From the NCBI RefSeq assembly GCF_965198575.1, contig NZ_OZ240671.1:992001-1056000 (forward strand): a stretch of 64,000 nt of DNA, in the 5' to 3' direction. Source of the DNA: Lichenicola sp965198575 (GTDB lineage: Bacteria > Pseudomonadota > Alphaproteobacteria > Acetobacterales > Acetobacteraceae). Below are positions 31,304 through 39,000 of this stretch, in pieces (the first letter of the stretch is position 1; every line of letters begins with the position of its first letter). The notes under the pieces were generated by a model that saw nothing but the letters and a program-made list of their open reading frames with translations, had not been told where the DNA came from and did no database searches. A program made the position numbers and the translations under genes.

Positions 31304-31747
31304 ATGAACACGAAAACCTTCTCGACGCTGTGCCTCGCGGGCGCGATGACGATTGCCCTCGGTGGGGTTGCGATGGCCCAGGCTGCCGGCGGTGCGGCTG
31401 CCGGCGGTGCCGGTGGCGGCGCGGCTGGTGGTGCTGCCGGCGGCGGCGCAATGGGCGGCGGCGCAATGGGCGGTGCTGCGGGGATGGGCGCAGGTGGGGC
31501 CGGGGCCGGCTCGCCCGGGTCGAACGCGATGAGCGGGCCGTCGGGTGGCGCGATGGGGTCGCCGGCCGGTGGCATGAGCGGTCCGAATGCCGGCGGCATG
31601 AGCGGGTCCGGGATGAACGCTCCGGGCGCCACCGGCATGAACGGGGCCGGCATGAGCAACTCCGGCGCAACCGGCGTCGGCAGCGCCGCGGGCGCGGGCG
31701 GCGCCATGTCGGCGGCGCCCGGCACAGGTACATCCGCCCCGAAGTAG
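31304..31747 (+). CDS. Gly/Ala/Met-rich secreted low-complexity protein
   Basis: A 147-residue protein with a signal peptide (MNTKTFSTLCLAGAMTIALGG, cleavage near AMAQA) and a mature part made almost wholly of Gly, Ala, Ser, Met and Asn: first GG(A)-type repeats, then GGAMGGGAMGG, then SGPSGGAMGSP and GGMSG/GMNG units. No folded domain is likely. AGGAG lies 7 bases before the ATG. Such proteins are found in the cell envelope of acetic-acid-type bacteria but have no assigned function. A hairpin terminator follows the stop. Confidence 0.65.
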   Translation: MNTKTFSTLCLAGAMTIALGGVAMAQAAGGAAAGGAGGGAAGGAAGGGAMGGGAMGGAAGMGAGGAGAGSPGSNAMSGPSGGAMGSPAGGMSGPNAGGMSGSGMNAPGATGMNGAGMSNSGATGVGSAAGAGGAMSAAPGTGTSAPK

Positions 31748-31755
31748 GGCGACCC

Positions 31756-31785
31756 GGCCCGGTCGCCGGTGCGGCCGGGCCTTCT
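31756..31785 (+). terminator. hairpin terminator between convergent genes
   Basis: An 11-base-pair GC-rich stem with one G-T pair (31756-31766 with 31771-31781), a CGGT tetraloop and a following TTCT. It begins 8 bases after the stop of the Gly-rich protein gene and precedes the convergent HAD-family gene stop. The T tract is short, so efficiency is uncertain. Confidence 0.6.
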
Positions 31786-31802
31786 GCATCCTCGCGGTCA
31801 GG

Positions 31803-32654
31803 CTACCAGAAGAAGCCCGGCACGCTGACCAGCGGCGCCTCGCCGGCGGCACCGGCCTCCTGTTCCGCAAGCTGTGTGTTGTTTCCGATCAGCTCGCCGT
31901 GGATGCCGCCGAGCACCCAACACGACGCGATGCCGGCAGCGCGGGCGCCGGCGATGTCGGTTGCGAGGCTGTCGCCAACTGCCAGGATGCGATCGTCCGG
32001 CAGGCCTAGCATTCGGCGCACGGGGTTGTAGATCTCGGCATACGGCTTGCCGATCTGGCGCACCTCGCCGCCGTACTGCACATAGAAGCGCGCCAGCATC
32101 CCGGCACAGATCAAACGCTGGCCGCCGCGAACGACCTCGAGATCGGGATTGGCGCACACCATCCGCAGGCCGAGATCGGCGCATTCCCGGAGCGCCGGCA
32201 GATACGGCTCGATCGCCGTCTCGCCCTGGTCGTCGTCCGGCCCGGTATTGATGACGAAATCCGCGTCCGCCGGGCTGCCGACCCGCTCCAGATCCACATC
32301 CTCGAAGATGCTGTGGTCCTTGGCGGGCCCCAGGTGCCACACGCGACGGCCGAGGCTCGCGAACCACGGATCGGTGCGCTCGATCAGGGCGGTGCGGGTG
32401 GCCTCGCCGCTGGTCAGGATGCCGTCATAGGCGTCGTCGGGGATGCCGATGCGACGCAGCGTGACCTGCGCGGAATAGGACCGGCGCGGCGCATTCGAGA
32501 GCAGCACCACACGCTTGCCGGCCTGGCGCAGCCGAGCGAGGCAGTCGATCGCGCCGGGATAGGGTGCCACGCCGTCATGCACGACGCCCCAGAGATCGAC
32601 GATGAAGCCGTCGAACCTGTCGGCCAGCGGACCGAAGCCGTCCAGATGCTGCAT
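31803..32654 (-). CDS. HAD-superfamily IIA phosphatase (NagD-like)
   Basis: A 283-residue HAD protein. The nucleophile motif I is DLWGVVHDGV, one substitution from the usual DxDGVL form and typical of the alphaproteobacterial HAD-IIA subgroup. Motif II is in VVLLSNAPRRS, the C2A cap covers roughly residues 80-190, motif III Lys is in IGKPYAEIY, and motif IV is VGDSLATDIAGARAAG. It should be a soluble phosphatase for a small phosphorylated metabolite, substrate unknown. Its ATG overlaps the pyrD stop by one base (TGATG, 32652-32656). Confidence 0.88.
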   Translation of the reverse strand: MQHLDGFGPLADRFDGFIVDLWGVVHDGVAPYPGAIDCLARLRQAGKRVVLLSNAPRRSYSAQVTLRRIGIPDDAYDGILTSGEATRTALIERTDPWFASLGRRVWHLGPAKDHSIFEDVDLERVGSPADADFVINTGPDDDQGETAIEPYLPALRECADLGLRMVCANPDLEVVRGGQRLICAGMLARFYVQYGGEVRQIGKPYAEIYNPVRRMLGLPDDRILAVGDSLATDIAGARAAGIASCWVLGGIHGELIGNNTQLAEQEAGAAGEAPLVSVPGFFW

Positions 32655-33754
32655 CAGCGTTCCCCTGCGATATGTACCACGCTCCGGCCCGCCGCCCGTG
32701 CGTCGCCGATCGAGCTCCAGCCGCCCGCCTGCAACGCCTGGCGCAGCTCCCGCTTGAGCCGTCCCAGCAGCGCCGGACCTTCATAGGCGAACGCGGTGTA
32801 GAGCTGCACCAGGTCTGCGCCCGCCTGCAGCTTTTCCAGGATGTCGCTTCCGGTCTCGATGCCGCCGCAGCCGATCAGGGTGAGCCTCCCGGCGGACAAT
32901 CGTGCCACCTCCGCCAGCATCGCCGTGCTGCGCGGCTTGAGCGGCCGGCCGGACAGCCCGCCGGCTTCCCGGATGTGCGGTCCGTGCAGCCCGGGCGGGC
33001 GTGCGAGCAGCGTGTTGGAGACGATCAGCCCGTCGAGCCCCGCCTGCACCACGATCTCGACGATCCCGGGCAGGCTCTCGTCGGCAAGATCGGGCGCCAG
33101 CTTGACCAGCACCGGCGGCCGCGCGGGTGCGGCACTCACGATCGCGTCGAGCAGCTCGCGGAGCCGGTCGGCCTGCTGCAGGTCGCGCAGGCCGGGGGTG
33201 TTCGGCGAGGACAGGTTGATCACCAGGTAGTCGGCATGCGGCGCCAGCGTGCGCACCAGGTGGGCGTAATCGCGCAGCGGATCCGCACCCTCCTTGTTGA
33301 TGCCGACATTGGCCCCGAACGGAAAGCCCGGCCCGGACCCGGCCCGCAACCGCCTGGCGCGCTCCAGGAATTGGTCCAGCCCCTGGTTGTTGAAGCCCAT
33401 CCGGTTGATCACCGCACCGTCCTCGGGCAGCCGGAACAGCCGCGGCCGCGGATTGCCGGATTGCGGACGCGGCGTGACGGTGCCGGCCTCGACGAAGCCG
33501 AAGCCCAGCCGTCCGAGCTGGCGGACCACGCGGGCATCCTTGTCGAACCCGGCGGCTAAACCGATCGGGTTGGCGAACCGCCGTCCGAGCGCCTCGACCG
33601 CCAGGCCGTCATCGTCCGCGGATGCGGCCCAGCCGGCCACGCGAGCCACCAGCGGCACCGACAGCGCGCCGATCGCCAGCCGGTGCGCGCGCTCCGGACC
33701 GAGGCGGCGGGACAGCTTCAGGGGGAGGGTCAGGGTGCTGGATCGCAGGGTCAT
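32654..33754 (-). CDS. pyrD: dihydroorotate dehydrogenase (quinone), class 2
   Basis: A 366-residue class 2 enzyme that oxidises dihydroorotate to orotate in pyrimidine synthesis, passing electrons to the quinone pool. An N-terminal amphipathic membrane-associating region (residues 1-40) precedes the FMN barrel; NPIGLAAGFDKDA, GFVEAGTVTPRPQSGNPRPRLFRLPED, INRMGFNNQG and VINLSSPNTPGLRDLQ are family signatures, with the catalytic Ser in LSSPNTPG. The C-terminus ends with GADLVQLYTAF. Start at 33754 (MTLRSSTLTL). The HAD phosphatase gene is coupled downstream. Confidence 0.95.
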   Translation of the reverse strand: MTLRSSTLTLPLKLSRRLGPERAHRLAIGALSVPLVARVAGWAASADDDGLAVEALGRRFANPIGLAAGFDKDARVVRQLGRLGFGFVEAGTVTPRPQSGNPRPRLFRLPEDGAVINRMGFNNQGLDQFLERARRLRAGSGPGFPFGANVGINKEGADPLRDYAHLVRTLAPHADYLVINLSSPNTPGLRDLQQADRLRELLDAIVSAAPARPPVLVKLAPDLADESLPGIVEIVVQAGLDGLIVSNTLLARPPGLHGPHIREAGGLSGRPLKPRSTAMLAEVARLSAGRLTLIGCGGIETGSDILEKLQAGADLVQLYTAFAYEGPALLGRLKRELRQALQAGGWSSIGDARAAGRSVVHIAGER

Positions 33755-33803
33755 GCTGCCTGCGTGCTTGCCAGCCCGCGGCGGGCGCGGCAATCCTCCG
33801 CCG

Positions 33804-34031
33804 ATGTGGAACGAGCCCTATCTCGAGACGTGCTGCCGGTCGGCGCTGCACCGGCTCAGCCTGTGCGACGAGACCGGCCGGCCGGACGGCTCCGTCGCCG
33901 AACTCAAGGACGCGCGCTGCCTGGAGCGGCTCGAGCAGCTCGGGCTCGCCAGCCACGCCGGCGCGCGGTTCCGGCTGACCGAGGCGGGTGTCGCGCGGCA
34001 CAATCGGGAGATCATGAAGCTCGGCGCATGA
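33804..34031 (+). CDS. small winged-helix-like hypothetical protein
   Basis: A 75-residue soluble protein, MWNEPYLETCCRSALHRL onward. The segment VAELKDARCLERLEQLGLASHAGARFRLTEAG reads as a winged-helix-like fragment (a helix followed by a wing, with the phrase RFRLTEAG typical of MarR/PadR-like wings). I cannot name a family. The stop overlaps the start of the S24/LexA-like gene (ATGA, 34028-34031), so the two are translated together and may form a regulator pair. Reality is supported by that overlap and the divergent layout with pyrD. Confidence 0.6.
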   Translation: MWNEPYLETCCRSALHRLSLCDETGRPDGSVAELKDARCLERLEQLGLASHAGARFRLTEAGVARHNREIMKLGA

Positions 34032-34684
34032 AGCACGAGGACATCTGGCGGGCGCTCGACACGCTGGCGGCCGAGAAGGGCTTGTCACCGTCGGGGCTGG
34101 CGCGCGCGGCCGGGCTCGATCCGACCACCTTCAACCGCTCCAAGCGTGTCGGCCGGACCGGGCTGCGCTGGCCCAGCACCGAAAGCCTGTCACGCGTCCT
34201 GGCGGCGACCGGTGCCAGCCTGGAAAGCTTCACCGCCCTGGTCGGGGGCGCGCGCGCACTGACTGCCGGCCGAAGCCACCGGGCGCACCACCTGCCGCTG
34301 CTGGCGCTGTCGCAGCTGGAGGCGGACGGGCTGTTCGACGAGCACGGCCATCCGAGCGGCCGCGGCTGGGAGGAGACCGAGGTGCCGCAGCCCGGCGATC
34401 CACACTCCTACGCGGTGCGCGTCGACGGTGGCCGCCTGGAGCCGGTGTTCCGGGAGGGCGGCACGCTGATCGTCTCTCCGGCCGTGCCGATCCGGCCCGG
34501 CGACCGGGTGCTGCTGCGGATATCTGCCAAGGCGGGCGCAACCGGACCTGCCGGGGTGTTCGTGGCGCGCGAGCGGGCCGGCACCCGCTTCGACTTCGAG
34601 ACGCTCGATGCGGCGCACGGCCGCTTGAGCATCGACACCGGGCAGCTCGAGTGGCTGCACCGGATCATCTGGGCGAGCTCCTGA
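34028..34684 (+). CDS. S24/LexA-like XRE repressor with lost catalytic dyad
   Basis: A 218-residue protein. Residues 1-70 are a helix-turn-helix (DTLAAEKGLSPSGLARAAGLDPTTFNRSKR, WPSTESLSRVLAATG). Residues 120-215 are the S24 beta-fold, and the closing WLHRIIWAS is typical. In close alphaproteobacterial relatives the Ser-Lys dyad lies in a GDSM(x)P motif and an (M)AK motif. Here the first reads Gly134-Gly135-Arg136-Leu137-Glu-Pro, with Arg in place of the nucleophilic Ser, and the second reads Ala180-Arg181, with Arg in place of Lys. I infer that the protein cannot cut itself or a partner and may be a constitutive repressor. It is coupled to a small ORF upstream. Confidence 0.8.
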   Translation: MKHEDIWRALDTLAAEKGLSPSGLARAAGLDPTTFNRSKRVGRTGLRWPSTESLSRVLAATGASLESFTALVGGARALTAGRSHRAHHLPLLALSQLEADGLFDEHGHPSGRGWEETEVPQPGDPHSYAVRVDGGRLEPVFREGGTLIVSPAVPIRPGDRVLLRISAKAGATGPAGVFVARERAGTRFDFETLDAAHGRLSIDTGQLEWLHRIIWASS

Positions 34685-34695
34685 ACCCTGCCGCG

Positions 34696-35934
34696 TCAGA
34701 CGGTCTCGCGTTCCAGCCCCATCCGCACGCTGCGGGTTTCCGGACCGAGTGACGCCATGACGGCGACGCCGATCGCCACGATGCCGATCACACTGGCCAG
34801 CGCCCACCGGATGTCGCTGCCGGCCAGGCTTGCCAGCCACACCTGGATGTTGGCGTTCGGCGAGGCGAACAGGTTGCCGAGCTGGTACACCGCCCCCGGG
34901 AAGGTCGCACGGATCGCGGACGGCGAGATCTCGTTCAGGTAGGCCGGGATCACCCCCCAGGCGCCCTGCACCGCGAACTGGATCAGGAAGCCGCCGAACG
35001 CGAGCAGCACCACGCTGTGCGAGAACGCCCAGAGCGGGATCACCGGCACGGCCACCGCGGCTGCGAGCCCGAGCGCCCAGCGCCGGCCGATCATCTGGCT
35101 CAGGGTGCCGACGATCAGCCCGCCGGCGATCGCGCCGACATTGTAGATCACCATCATGGTGACGATGGTCGGGTGGCCGAAATGGTGGAAGCGGCCGAGG
35201 AACACGCTCGGATACAGGTCCTGCGAGCCGTGCGAGAAGAACAGCATCATGGTCATCAGCACGATGGCGTAGATGCTAAGCGTGAGGTTCTGCCGCAGCA
35301 CCGACAGCAACGGCGTGCGCGCCGCACCCCCGGCGATCTGCACCCATTCCGGGCTCTCCGGCACCGCGCGTCGGATATACAGCACCAGCAGCGCCGGAGC
35401 CGCGCCGACGATGAACATGCCGCGCCAGCCGATCCAGGGCTCGGCGATGAACAGCAGCGACGCCAGCAGGTAGCCGGTCGGGTAGCCGGTCTGCAGGATG
35501 CCGGACACCATGCCGCGCCAGCGCCCGGGGATGCTCTCCATCGCCAGCGACGCGCCGACGCCCCACTCGCCGCCCATCGCCACGCCGTACAGCGCGCGCA
35601 GGACCAGGAACACCGTGAAGCTGGGCGCGAACCCCGAGAGCAGCTCGATGGTCGCGTAGCACAGCACGTTGATCATCATGGTCGGGCGTCGGCCGTAGCG
35701 GTCTGCAAGGCGGCCGAACAGCACGGCACCGATCACGCGGCAGGCCAGGGTGGCGGTGAGTGCCCAGGCGGTGGAGCCGATGCCGACGCCGAAGCTCTGC
35801 GCCACCTGCCCCAGCACGAACACCGTGATGAAGAAATCGAACGAATCCAGCATCCAGCCGAGATAGCAGGCTATCACCACATGGATCGCGGCGCGCGCGT
35901 GCGGGTCACTGGATGGAGAAGTACCGGATGCCAA
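34696..35934 (-). CDS. MFS transporter, sialate/aromatic-acid:H+ symporter-like
   Basis: A 412-residue major facilitator protein with twelve predicted helices. The first half has GWMLDSFDFFITVF in helix 1, GRLADRYGRRPTMM as the loop 2-3 motif A, and GVAMGGEWGVGASLAMESIP in helices 4-5, features of the NanT/sialate and JEN/ShiA-type metabolite:H+ symporters. The second half has GTLSQMIGRRWALGL, a second motif A. Likely substrates are organic acids or related anions; the specificity cannot be read from the sequence. It is divergent from a DUF1275 gene and convergent with the S24 gene. Confidence 0.82.
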   Translation of the reverse strand: MASGTSPSSDPHARAAIHVVIACYLGWMLDSFDFFITVFVLGQVAQSFGVGIGSTAWALTATLACRVIGAVLFGRLADRYGRRPTMMINVLCYATIELLSGFAPSFTVFLVLRALYGVAMGGEWGVGASLAMESIPGRWRGMVSGILQTGYPTGYLLASLLFIAEPWIGWRGMFIVGAAPALLVLYIRRAVPESPEWVQIAGGAARTPLLSVLRQNLTLSIYAIVLMTMMLFFSHGSQDLYPSVFLGRFHHFGHPTIVTMMVIYNVGAIAGGLIVGTLSQMIGRRWALGLAAAVAVPVIPLWAFSHSVVLLAFGGFLIQFAVQGAWGVIPAYLNEISPSAIRATFPGAVYQLGNLFASPNANIQVWLASLAGSDIRWALASVIGIVAIGVAVMASLGPETRSVRMGLERETV

Positions 35935-35971
35935 GTCGCCCTCCCGAGCCGATCATTTTCCCATCCATCGC

Positions 35972-36610
35972 ATGACACGGAGCCAGTGCCGAGCCGTCAT
36001 CCTCGCCCTCTGCCTCGCCGCCCTTGCCGGCTACGTCGACGCACTCGGCTTCCTGCAACTGAAGGGCTTCTTCGTGTCGTTCATGAGCGGCAACTCCACG
36101 CGCCTTTCTGTCGGGCTGGCGCAGGATGAGCGCTTGCCGGCGTTGACCGCGGCCGGGCTGATCGGGCTGTTCGTGCTGGGGGTGATCGGCGGGACGCTCC
36201 TGGCCGAGCTGCTGAAGCCGCGTCGCCGGCCGTTGCTGGTGCTGGTGGCGGGACTGCTCGGCGCCGGGGGTGTGGCGTCGTCGCTCGGACGGCCGGGTGC
36301 GGCGATCGTGCTGACGGTGCTGGCGCTGGGCGCGGTGAACGCGGTGATCCAGAAGGCGGGCGAGATCAGCATCGCCGTCACCTACATGACCGGGACCCTC
36401 GTGCGGATGGGCCAGGCGATCGCCCGGGCGTTGCTTGGCGGCCCGAAGCTGGAGTGGGTGCCGTATCTGATGCTGTGGGCAGCACTGGTGGCCGGCGCAG
36501 TCGGCGGAGCTGCGGTGTTCCCGCGTCTGGGGCTGCAGGGTCTGTGGGTTGCCGCAGCGTGGTGCGCGGTGCTGGCGGTTTGGGTGCGGGATCGGGAGGG
36601 GCGGCTCTAG
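35972..36610 (+). CDS. DUF1275/YoaK family membrane protein
   Basis: A 212-residue membrane protein with about six helices. AALAGYVDALGFLQLKGFFVSFMSGNSTRLSVG is the highly typical N-terminal motif of the family, with GYVDA and MSGN(S/T)T; the second half contains NAVIQKAGEISIAVTYMTGTL. The family is found across bacteria and its role is unknown. The gene is divergent from the MFS transporter (37 bases) and precedes a lower-GC pocket. Confidence 0.9.
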   Translation: MTRSQCRAVILALCLAALAGYVDALGFLQLKGFFVSFMSGNSTRLSVGLAQDERLPALTAAGLIGLFVLGVIGGTLLAELLKPRRRPLLVLVAGLLGAGGVASSLGRPGAAIVLTVLALGAVNAVIQKAGEISIAVTYMTGTLVRMGQAIARALLGGPKLEWVPYLMLWAALVAGAVGGAAVFPRLGLQGLWVAAAWCAVLAVWVRDREGRL

Positions 36611-36840
36611 CTTCGGGGATTGTTCGGGCCGGAACCACGAGGCTGCACGAATGGAGCGACGGTCGCATCGGCAGCGTGTCGACGTCCGGGAGCGACCGCG
36701 CCTGCAACCGGGAGCGGATGATCGCCGTGCTGTTCCGGGGGGTTTACTGGCCGAAAGCGGCTATTCCGGTCTCAGGTAAGAGGGTCGGAAAGCGGACATC
36801 AGGGCGTGTTATCGGAATGACTGTTCGACGGAGGATAGCC

Positions 36841-37605
36841 GTGACCCGGGCGTTCATCAGCGGCATGTCGACGATTCGACGGATCCTGTTCTCGATCGCC
36901 GTGGTCGTCGCGCTTCTCGCCTTGATCATGGCCATGTCGCTCTGGGCATTCCGCGAAGTACTTTCCCTCCGGCGACTGCCGGACGACGCTCCGTATCGCA
37001 GGGGAGTGATGTTCGACGCGGGCGGCCGAACGGGACCCATCGACTTCTTCTCGGCTGGCCACGCGTTCACGATGCCGATCGAGTTCCTGTTCATGTTGAA
37101 CTACTCGACGTACGATCCCGGCTTCATCGTCTCGCTCACCTATCCAGGTCTGCGGGCCAAGGACGTCGACGACATGCGTTGCCGGAACTACGGCACCTGC
37201 GACTTCGCCACGGTGATCGTCGTCGAGGAAGAGGCCGACCGTACTCAGACCGTGACCGACCTGCCGCAACGTTTCGCCAGATACACGAAGATCCCGTTCG
37301 GCAACGGACTGGTGCAGGTCGCTTCGACTTCACAGTACCAATGGTATTATCACGCTCCGGAGAACGCGGGAGACCCGCCCGCGATGGTGGCCTGCGCGGA
37401 ACTCGCGACGGGTCACTCGTGTCGCGTGACCGCTTTTCGCGACGCCATGCAGTTCGAAGTCGAGTTCCCGTTTCGGGACCTTCCGCAGTGGCGTCGTATC
37501 GTCGACGAGAGCGTCGGCTTCGTGGTCGCCCATATCGTCCCGCCGACCCCGGAGGACATTGCGGGGCTCCAACGAGAGACTGAGCTGAAGCGCAGAGGTC
37601 AATGA
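36841..37605 (+). CDS. unknown membrane-anchored protein
   Basis: A 254-residue protein. The chosen start is a GTG with GGAGG six bases upstream (36830-36834); ATG codons at 36817 and 36865 are in the same frame. One transmembrane helix (about residues 16-36: ILFSIAVVVALLALIMA) is followed by an extracytoplasmic domain with beta character (FMLNYSTYDPGFIVSLTYPGLRAKDVDDMRC, YKIPFGNGLVQV-like segments). Four cysteines could form two disulfides. I do not recognise a family. The 230 bases upstream (36611-36840) hold no gene I can support. Codon use is less GC3-biased than in the neighbours, hinting at transfer. Confidence 0.65.
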   Translation: MTRAFISGMSTIRRILFSIAVVVALLALIMAMSLWAFREVLSLRRLPDDAPYRRGVMFDAGGRTGPIDFFSAGHAFTMPIEFLFMLNYSTYDPGFIVSLTYPGLRAKDVDDMRCRNYGTCDFATVIVVEEEADRTQTVTDLPQRFARYTKIPFGNGLVQVASTSQYQWYYHAPENAGDPPAMVACAELATGHSCRVTAFRDAMQFEVEFPFRDLPQWRRIVDESVGFVVAHIVPPTPEDIAGLQRETELKRRGQ

Positions 37606-37606
37606 C

Positions 37607-37747
37607 CTAGTGCAGATCGATCAGACGTCGTAGGTTTGCGCCATAATCCCGAATAAAACAATCAAGCAACGTAGCATTAATCAAACACTCGATGTTCTCA
37701 TTAAATGATCTGCATCCATCGATGTCCGCTATGAGGTATGTATTCAC
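37607..37747 (-). CDS. short low-GC ORF, possible gene remnant
   Basis: A 46-codon ORF starting at GTG (VNTYLIADIDGCRS...) and ending ...YGANLRRLIDLH before TAG. Its residues look like real protein, with a balanced helical pattern, and the codons are markedly AT-richer than in the surrounding genes. AGGA lies upstream with short spacing, and a stop codon occurs two codons before the GTG. It could be a tiny gene or the surviving 3' end of a decayed one. The whole 37606-37877 gap is AT-rich and otherwise empty of genes. Confidence 0.3.
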   Translation of the reverse strand: MNTYLIADIDGCRSFNENIECLINATLLDCFIRDYGANLRRLIDLH

Positions 37748-37877
37748 CTGATCCTAATGTCAGGAATGAGCGCATAGCAGCCGTATCGACCGAGCCCTCG
37801 ATATCCGCGTTCCCACCGGATCCTTGCAGGAAACGTCCCGTCAGGACGCAACCGCAGGTCCGGCTCGTTCCCAGCCT

Positions 37878-38738
37878 CTATTCGACTTCGTCCGGCGCGA
37901 TGATGAAGGCACCCCCCGGGTTCTGCGCCGCGCCCGCGCCTGTCCCTCGCCAGAACATCGTGTCGGCGAGGCGCTTGACGATCTGCGGCGGCAGCACGGT
38001 ACGACGGTGGATCTGCTGCACGCGACGACGCACCCGATGCAGGCCGGGCGTATTCAGGGCCGCGTCGAAGCCCGCGTCGGCCATGTCGTCGAGCGCCTCA
38101 GGGTCGTGGGTGAACGGCGCCAGCTCCAGCAGGTCGTACAGCACCGCCAGCACACGCAGCGGCTCGGCGACCAGCTCGTCGTAATCGACCAGGATCAGCC
38201 GGTGCGCGAACTCGCCGTAATAGGCGTCCTGCAGCGCCTGCCACGCGGCGCCGAACGCGCCGGTTACCGCCATCAACTGCTCGACGCGGTCGAACACCGT
38301 GCCCGAATTCGGGATGCCGTGCAGCTTCGAGACCAGGTAGGTGTTGGTCCGGAACAGCCGCTCGAAACTGTCGATGATCCAGACCGGGTCACGTACACAC
38401 GCAATTACGAAGGCGTCCGGCCGCACATCCGCCAGCACCCGCATATGCGCGCACCAGGCGCGGTTGGTGTCGAACACGACCTGCGGCTGCCGGACCAACG
38501 CGGCGTCGCCCGCGTCGTGATAGCTGTCGATCAGGCCGGACAGGATGCCGCGCCGGCGCTCGTCGTCGAACAGGGTCGCGTACTCGCCCGACCCCATCAC
38601 CGGAAGGATGCGCTCGCACAGCACCGCAAGCGGGCTGCTCATCGAGGCGTGCAGAAGCGGGTTCTGGCGCAACAGGGCGGCAAGAAGTGTGGAGCCGGAA
38701 CGTGGCAGACCGGCTATAAAGTGGATCGTCCGGTGCAT
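37878..38738 (-). CDS. sulfotransferase-family protein
   Basis: A 286-residue P-loop protein. The 5'-phosphosulfate-binding loop is FIAGLPRSGSTLLAALLRQNP at residues 7-27, and the 3'-phosphate-binding region includes VIACVRDPVWIIDSFERL, where the Arg and Ser positions typical of sulfotransferases are kept. The middle region is helical and the C-terminus has the PPQIVKRLADTMFW segment. It would transfer sulfate from PAPS to a small molecule, lipid or glycan; the acceptor is unknown. It stands alone, divergent from a molbindin gene and next to the AT-rich gap. Confidence 0.82.
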   Translation of the reverse strand: MHRTIHFIAGLPRSGSTLLAALLRQNPLLHASMSSPLAVLCERILPVMGSGEYATLFDDERRRGILSGLIDSYHDAGDAALVRQPQVVFDTNRAWCAHMRVLADVRPDAFVIACVRDPVWIIDSFERLFRTNTYLVSKLHGIPNSGTVFDRVEQLMAVTGAFGAAWQALQDAYYGEFAHRLILVDYDELVAEPLRVLAVLYDLLELAPFTHDPEALDDMADAGFDAALNTPGLHRVRRRVQQIHRRTVLPPQIVKRLADTMFWRGTGAGAAQNPGGAFIIAPDEVE

Positions 38739-38786
38739 CGCCTGGTCCCCCCGAGCCTTGGTCCGGCCCCTCCGTGAGGACATGCC

Positions 38787-38996
38787 ATGAAACTCAGCGC
38801 ACGCAATATCCTGGCCGGCCGGATCGTCGCCCTGACCAAGGGCGCCACCACCGCGCATGTCCGGCTCGAGCTTCCGGGCGGGTCGATCGTCACCGCCTCG
38901 ATCACCAACGAGGCGGTCGACGAGCTCGGCCTGGCGGTGGGCCAGGAGGCGAGTGCGGTGATCAAGTCGTCCGACGTCATGATCGCGGTGGCGTAG
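38787..38996 (+). CDS. mop: molbindin-type TOBE/Mop protein
   Basis: A 69-residue single Mop domain: MKLSARNILAGRIVALTKGATTAHVRLELPGGSIVTASITNEAVDELGLAVGQEASAVIKSSDVMIAV-type sequence with the family's SARN, G-A-T-T and VIK(S/A)SDVM segments. Such proteins oligomerise to bind molybdate (or tungstate) in the cytoplasm and may buffer it for molybdenum cofactor synthesis. This fits the molybdoenzyme subunit at 8.8-11 kb, although the two are far apart. GTGAGGA precedes the ATG. The next gene starts 4 bases after its stop. Confidence 0.92.
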   Translation: MKLSARNILAGRIVALTKGATTAHVRLELPGGSIVTASITNEAVDELGLAVGQEASAVIKSSDVMIAVA

Positions 38997-39000
38997 GACC

